This document shows, piece by piece, positions 60,207 through 64,000 of a DNA stretch of 64,000 bases; position 1 is the stretch's first letter, and the number at the start of each line of letters is the position of its first letter. Source of the DNA: Scandinavium sp036495715 (GTDB lineage: Bacteria > Pseudomonadota > Gammaproteobacteria > Enterobacterales > Enterobacteriaceae); NCBI GenBank assembly GCA_036495715.1, contig DASXML010000062.1, positions 3,012 to 67,011 on the forward strand, written 5' to 3'. The position numbers and the translations under genes were made by a program. The notes under the pieces were generated by a model. It was given only the letters and a program-made list of their open reading frames with translations, had not been told where the DNA came from and searched no databases.

Positions 60207-60650
60207 TCAGCCCCGATTGGGATGGTTGAGAATGTGATCTTCCCAGTCCACGACATCCGACTCTTTTACCGCAATATGGCGCACCGAAATGCGCTCGCCG
60301 TGCATCGCCGCTTTTGATCCTGTCAGCAACGGATGCCATGTCGGCAACGGTTTACCTTCGGCCAGCAGACGATAAGCACACGTGTGCGGCAGCCATTCAA
60401 ACGTTGGCAAATTATCACGGGTCAGTTTGATGCAATCGGCTTCGTATTCGAAGCGACGTTCGTAGTTCCGGCACTGGCAGGTTTTGATATTCAGCTGGCG
60501 ACAGGCAACGTTGGTGAAATAGATTTCATCGCTGTCTTCATCCATCAGTTTGTTCAGGCAGCACTGACCGCAGCCGTCACACAAAGACTCCCACTCGACA
60601 TCGGTCATTTGCTCAAGTGTTTTACTTTGCCAGAAGGGTGTGTCGCTCAT
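60207..60650 (-). CDS. ycgN: YcgN, Cys-cluster protein (UPF0260)
   Basis: A 147-residue cytoplasmic protein of the UPF0260 / zinc- or iron-chelating CxxCxxCC family. LCDGCGQCCLNKLMDE carries Cys-x2-Cys-x2-Cys-Cys; further Cys occur in VACRQLNIKTCQCRNYERR (in part) and DCIKL. It may bind an Fe-S cluster or Zn; function unknown. The start at 60650 gives MSDTPFWQSKTLEQM as in relatives; the longer frame is unsupported. It is 93 bp after ycgM on the same strand. Confidence 0.92.
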   Translation of the reverse strand: MSDTPFWQSKTLEQMTDVEWESLCDGCGQCCLNKLMDEDSDEIYFTNVACRQLNIKTCQCRNYERRFEYEADCIKLTRDNLPTFEWLPHTCAYRLLAEGKPLPTWHPLLTGSKAAMHGERISVRHIAVKESDVVDWEDHILNHPNRG

Positions 60651-60743
60651 AGATTGTCCGCCATTAAAAACCAGGGTGCACCTTATAACCAGTCTGGCAT
60701 GCGGATGCAAGTTTTGCCGCCCAACAGGGGCGGCAATTCATGC

Positions 60744-61403
60744 TTACAGTACGCGCGTCGTGAGGGAATGACCGTTGAACGTCACTTCCAGCTCATCACC
60801 GCCGTTGAGCGGGCCAACGCCTTCCGGCGTGCCGGTAAGGATAACGTCACCGCTTTTCAGGGTGAAGAAACGGCTCATGTAGGCAATCAGCGGCACAATC
60901 TTGTGGATCATATCTGCCGTATTGCCCTGCTGGCGCACTTCTCCATTCACTTTCAGACTGAGTGGGGTGTTTTGCGGGTCGCCCTGGAAATCAGCGGCGG
61001 GAATAAAACCGGAAATCGGGCAAGAATTATCAAACCCTTTCGCTTTTTCCCACGGTTGCCCGGCTTTCTTCATTTTGCCTTGAAGCTCGCGCAAAGTGAG
61101 ATCCAGCGCCACACCGTAACCGGCAATCGCTTTCAGCACATGCTCTTCTGTCGCCTGTCGCAGCGTGCCGCCAATCAGCACCGCCAGTTCAACTTCATGA
61201 TGCACAGAACCTAGCCCTTCAGGTAACACCAACGGCTGGCGAATATCGCACAGCGCCGTTTCGGGCTTAATAAACAGCACCGGTTCTTCCGGCGTGGCGC
61301 TGCCCATTTCCTGAATGTGTTTCGCGTAATTACTGCCTACACAAACCACTTTACTGACTGGGTAATCCAGTAGCGCGCCCTGCCAGTGATGATGTTGATA
61401 CAT
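60744..61403 (-). CDS. ycgM: Fumarylacetoacetate hydrolase-family protein YcgM
   Basis: A 219-residue FAH-family protein. VVCVGSNYAKHIQEMG, the metal ligands of HHEVELAVLIG and LDLTLRELQ, and ILTGTPEGVGPL are conserved. Relatives act as acylpyruvate hydrolases or oxaloacetate decarboxylases. AGGAG precedes the ATG at 61403. It is 19 bp after ycgL, forming the backbone ycgL-ycgM-ycgN group. It is a different subgroup from the FAH gene at 55928. Confidence 0.93.
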   Translation of the reverse strand: MYQHHHWQGALLDYPVSKVVCVGSNYAKHIQEMGSATPEEPVLFIKPETALCDIRQPLVLPEGLGSVHHEVELAVLIGGTLRQATEEHVLKAIAGYGVALDLTLRELQGKMKKAGQPWEKAKGFDNSCPISGFIPAADFQGDPQNTPLSLKVNGEVRQQGNTADMIHKIVPLIAYMSRFFTLKSGDVILTGTPEGVGPLNGGDELEVTFNGHSLTTRVL

Positions 61404-61422
61404 GCCAGCTCCTGTCGTTACG

Positions 61423-61698
61423 TTATTTTTTCCCGCTCTCCTGGAGATGCTGCTTGAGTAAATCTTCCGGCGGAGGCGGCATTTGCAGGTAATAGCCCTG
61501 TTCACTTAAGGCTGTTTTGACCTTTTCCAGTGAGGCGTTGACTAATTGCTTACGCCCATCCAGGGGCAGAATCATTGCAAGCTGCGGCTGACCAAATCCC
61601 TTCATTAATTCTTCCGGCACACGGGAAAAATCGTCCTTTTTTTCGACATATAAGTACGTTTGATCGCGCTTGGTACTTTTGTAGATCACACAAAACAT
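61423..61698 (-). CDS. ycgL: YcgL-domain protein
   Basis: A 91-residue protein nearly identical to the core of E. coli YcgL: MFCVIYKSTKRDQTYLYVEK (in part), DDFSRVPEELMKGFG and MILPLDGRKQLVNA. Its alpha/beta fold is known but not its role. It is divergent from minC, with 126 bp between starts. Confidence 0.93.
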   Translation of the reverse strand: MFCVIYKSTKRDQTYLYVEKKDDFSRVPEELMKGFGQPQLAMILPLDGRKQLVNASLEKVKTALSEQGYYLQMPPPPEDLLKQHLQESGKK

Positions 61699-61824
61699 GA
61701 CTTTTACTCTGAATTAGACCGTGGTGACTTGCCACTCTATATTAGTGACTATAACATGCCCTGTAGTCTTCGGAATATCACCGCAGCTGTGCGGCCGATA
61801 AATTGAAAATTGAGTAAGGCCAGG

Positions 61825-62523
61825 ATGTCAAACACGCCCATAGAACTTAAAGGCAGTAGCTTCACGTTATCAGTGGTTCATTTGCACGAAGCAAAACCCG
61901 AGGTTATTCGTCAGGCGTTAGAAGACAAAATCGCCCAGGCTCCCGCTTTTCTCCAACACGCGCCGGTTGTGGTGAACATCAGCAGCCTTGTTGACGTCAC
62001 CCGATGGGAACCGCTCCAGCAAGCGATTTCCGCTACCGGTTTACGTATCGTGGGTGTTAGCGGCTGTAAAAATCCCAAATTAAAAGCGGAAATCGACCGT
62101 GCGGGCATTCCCTTACTGACGGAAGGGAAAGAGAAAGCCGCGCGTGCGATACCCGTTGCGGCCCCTGCCCCAGCGCCAATTGTTACGCCGGTCACAAAAA
62201 CGCGAATGATTGATACGCCGGTTCGTTCCGGTCAGCGCATTTATGCACCAAACTGTGATCTGATTGTCACAAACCATGTGAGCGCAGGCGCTGAACTCAT
62301 CGCCGACGGCAATATTCACATCTACGGCATGATGCGCGGACGTGCGTTGGCGGGTGCCAGCGGCGACAGAGACGCACAAATATTTTGTACCCATCTTGCG
62401 GCAGAATTGGTGTCTATCGCAGGGGAATACTGGCTGAGTGAGAACATCACCGCCGATTATTATGGCAAAGCGGTCCGTCTGCGTCTGGACAAGGCCGCTC
62501 TGACAATTGAACCGTTAAACTAA
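61825..62523 (+). CDS. minC: Septum site-determining protein MinC
   Basis: A 232-residue FtsZ assembly inhibitor. The N-terminal MinC_N domain (residues 1-105) binds FtsZ. An Ala/Pro-rich linker (about 106-125, VAAPAPAPIVTPV) leads to the beta-helical C-terminal domain with RGRALAGASGDRDAQIFC (in part), which binds MinD and the septum. CCAGG before the ATG at 61825 and the match to E. coli decide the start; a TTG at 61810 is in frame. Confidence 0.96.
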   Translation: MSNTPIELKGSSFTLSVVHLHEAKPEVIRQALEDKIAQAPAFLQHAPVVVNISSLVDVTRWEPLQQAISATGLRIVGVSGCKNPKLKAEIDRAGIPLLTEGKEKAARAIPVAAPAPAPIVTPVTKTRMIDTPVRSGQRIYAPNCDLIVTNHVSAGAELIADGNIHIYGMMRGRALAGASGDRDAQIFCTHLAAELVSIAGEYWLSENITADYYGKAVRLRLDKAALTIEPLN

Positions 62524-62546
62524 TCCCTTTTTAACAAGGAATTTTT

Positions 62547-63359
62547 ATGGCACGCATTATTGTTGTGACTTCGGGTAAAGGGGGCGTGGGAAAGACCACC
62601 TCCAGCGCGGCCATCGCTACTGGTTTGGCCCAGAAGGGAAAGAAAACTGTTGTTATCGATTTTGACATCGGTCTGCGTAACCTGGATTTGATCATGGGCT
62701 GCGAACGTCGCGTCGTTTACGATTTCGTGAACGTGATTCAGGGCGATGCCACGCTGAATCAGGCACTGATCAGAGATAAACGCACCGAAAGCCTTTACAT
62801 TCTTCCCGCGTCTCAGACCCGCGATAAAGATGCGCTGACCTACGAAGGCGTCGAGAAAGTGCTGGATGAACTGAAGAAGATGGATTTCGACTTCATCGTC
62901 TGTGACTCTCCGGCCGGTATCGAAACCGGTGCCTTAATGGCGCTGTACTTCGCCGACGAAGCCGTTATCACCACCAACCCGGAAGTCTCGTCCGTACGTG
63001 ACTCAGACCGTATTCTTGGCATTCTGTCGTCTAAATCTCGGCGCGCTGAAAAAGGCGAAGACCCGATCAAAGAACATCTCTTGCTGACCCGCTATAACCC
63101 TGGCCGCGTCAACAAGGGCGACATGCTGAGCATGGAAGATGTGCTGGAAATCCTGCGCATTAAACTGGTTGGCGTGATCCCGGAAGATCAGTCAGTACTT
63201 CGCGCCTCTAACCAGGGGGAACCGGTTATTCTGGATGCCGAAGCCGACGCGGGCAAAGCCTACGCCGACACGGTAGATCGTCTGCTGGGAGAAGAACGTC
63301 CTTTCCGCTTCATCGAAGAAGAGAAGAAAGGTTTCCTCAAACGCCTGTTCGGAGGATAA
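62547..63359 (+). CDS. minD: Septum site-determining protein MinD
   Basis: A 270-residue deviant-Walker ATPase that places MinC at the membrane and oscillates with MinE. The P-loop SGKGGVGKTT (residues 9-18) has the signature Lys 11. Switch sequences are DFDIGLRNLDL and CDSPAGIE. The final amphipathic helix GFLKRLFGG is the membrane-targeting sequence. It is 23 bp after minC, with AAGGAA before the ATG. Confidence 0.98.
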   Translation: MARIIVVTSGKGGVGKTTSSAAIATGLAQKGKKTVVIDFDIGLRNLDLIMGCERRVVYDFVNVIQGDATLNQALIRDKRTESLYILPASQTRDKDALTYEGVEKVLDELKKMDFDFIVCDSPAGIETGALMALYFADEAVITTNPEVSSVRDSDRILGILSSKSRRAEKGEDPIKEHLLLTRYNPGRVNKGDMLSMEDVLEILRIKLVGVIPEDQSVLRASNQGEPVILDAEADAGKAYADTVDRLLGEERPFRFIEEEKKGFLKRLFGG

Positions 63360-63362
63360 GTT

Positions 63363-63632
63363 ATGGCATTACTCGACTTTTTTCTCTCACGAAAAAAGAA
63401 CACCGCCAACATCGCGAAAGAACGTTTACAGATTATTGTGGCCGAGCGCCGTCGTAGTGACGCTGAACCGCATTATTTGCCGCAGCTCAGGAAAGATATT
63501 CTTGAGGTTATCTGCAAATACATCCAGATCGACCCGGAAATGGTGACCGTGCAGTTAGAGCAAAAAGACGGAGATATCTCCATCCTTGAGCTTAACGTCA
63601 CGCTCCCTGAAGCGGAAGAATCGAAGTCGTAA
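63363..63632 (+). CDS. minE: Cell division topological specificity factor MinE
   Basis: An 89-residue protein that stimulates MinD ATPase and restricts division to mid-cell. The N-terminal MALLDFFLSRKK membrane-binding segment, the anti-MinCD helix NIAKERLQIIVAERRR (in part) and the C-terminal dimerisation domain are intact. It starts 3 bp after the minD stop. An IS4-family element begins 23 bp after its stop. Confidence 0.98.
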   Translation: MALLDFFLSRKKNTANIAKERLQIIVAERRRSDAEPHYLPQLRKDILEVICKYIQIDPEMVTVQLEQKDGDISILELNVTLPEAEESKS

Positions 63633-63654
63633 TACGAAAAACCCCGGAATTCCG

Positions 63655-64000
63655 TAATGCCGATCAGTTAAGGATCGGTTGACCGATCCAGTGGCTGGTG
63701 TAAAAAGGGTTCATGTTCATCATGGACCCTTTTTAAATGGAACTTTCACAAGCCCTCGGCATTATCAATGTCACCTCCCCAGAGCACGCCCGTAGCCTCT
63801 CTGACCTCATTCCCTCTGAATTCATTCAGAAGGCGTTAACGCTGACTGATACTGTTACACTCCGCAAACGTAAACTTCCTCTTGAATCCATGATCTGGCT
63901 TGTCGTTGGCATGTCCATCTTCTGCAATCGCCCCATGACCGAGATCGTGAATCTGATGGATATCACTGACAGGACCGGTGAGCCTTTCACCGCCCGCAGC
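63655..64000 (+). mobile_element. IS4-family insertion sequence, left end (truncated by window)
   Basis: The left end TAATGCCGATCAGTTAAG (63655-63672) agrees with the terminal inverted repeat of IS4 as I recall it. The transposase gene starts 82 bp inside. The right end, the second inverted repeat and any target duplication lie beyond the window. The element abuts CCCCGGAATTCCG, a palindromic sequence typical of a terminator stem. Confidence 0.8.
63737..64000 (+). CDS. IS4-family transposase, N-terminal part
   Basis: An open frame from ATG 63737 to the window end, 88 codons. It has the IS4 transposase N-terminal domain: ALGIINVTSPEHARSLSDLI, then TVTLRKRKLPLESMIWLVVG, parallel to TVTLRKRRLPLEMMVWCIVG in E. 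coli InsG. The DDE catalytic core would follow outside the window, so intactness is unknown. It is related to but not identical with IS4 itself. Confidence 0.85.
   Translation, partial: MELSQALGIINVTSPEHARSLSDLIPSEFIQKALTLTDTVTLRKRKLPLESMIWLVVGMSIFCNRPMTEIVNLMDITDRTGEPFTARS

Noticed and set aside
1..64000. CRISPR array, tRNA, rRNA or prophage
   Set aside because: No regular repeat-spacer pattern, cloverleaf or CCA-ended gene, rRNA segment or phage structural gene was recognised on either strand.

Overview
The window is chromosomal DNA of a plant- or soil-associated member of the Enterobacteriaceae, probably Enterobacter, Lelliottia or a close relative. The evidence is a conserved enteric backbone (ymgE-ycgR-emtA-ldcA-cvrA-dadX-dadA-ycgB-fadR-nhaB-dsbB ... 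ycgN-ycgM-ycgL-minCDE), high identity to E. coli proteins, and REP/BIME palindromes. The species cannot be fixed from the sequence.

Layout. 1-2568: the tail of an EAL protein and a YdeP-type molybdopterin oxidoreductase. 2614-14416 (minus strand): a complete indole-3-acetic acid (auxin) catabolic cluster in the order iacR, iacHABICDEFG, MHS transporter, catB, catC, catA. It should convert IAA to catechol and then to 3-oxoadipate enol-lactone. The pcaIJD genes that sit between the transporter and catB in Enterobacter soli LF7 are absent here. 14666-18125: an ACS-type transporter, a DJ-1/AraC regulator and an extra GAPDH. 18466-21376: an uncharacterised envelope trio of SH3 lipoprotein, exported protein and membrane-anchored pseudokinase that has lost every catalytic kinase motif.

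21480-30123: a histidine-utilisation-like locus made of two divergent arms. The minus arm encodes an amino-acid ABC transporter, a HutH-like lyase in which exactly the Ala-Ser-Gly of the MIO cofactor is deleted, and an NCS1 permease. The plus arm encodes HutD and a urocanase. hutC, hutI and hutG are absent, but both intergenic regions carry HutC-like palindromes. This is the best candidate here for an undescribed pathway, with a substrate such as ergothioneine or another modified histidine. 30344-31165: a CHAP-type peptidoglycan hydrolase overlapping an exported partner, resembling an orphan effector/immunity pair. 31217-36357: dbpA and a phosphonate-type ABC transporter without C-P lyase genes. 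36496-42402: a GPH sugar transporter, periplasmic trehalase and a Fur-box-preceded siderophore receptor.

42460-54682: backbone genes for c-di-GMP motility control, murein turnover, ion transport, D-alanine catabolism, fatty-acid control and disulfide formation. 54800-60126: an inserted sugar-acid catabolic module (enolase-superfamily dehydratase, FAH hydrolase, SDR dehydrogenase, IclR regulator, MHS transporter) with a shared palindromic operator in its two promoter regions. 60207-63632: ycgN, ycgM, ycgL and minCDE. An IS4-family element begins 23 bp after minE and runs off the window end.

Two themes stand out: catabolism of plant-associated small molecules (auxin, trehalose, sugar acids, imidazoles), and accessory cargo placed between backbone genes. 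No tRNA, rRNA or CRISPR array was seen.
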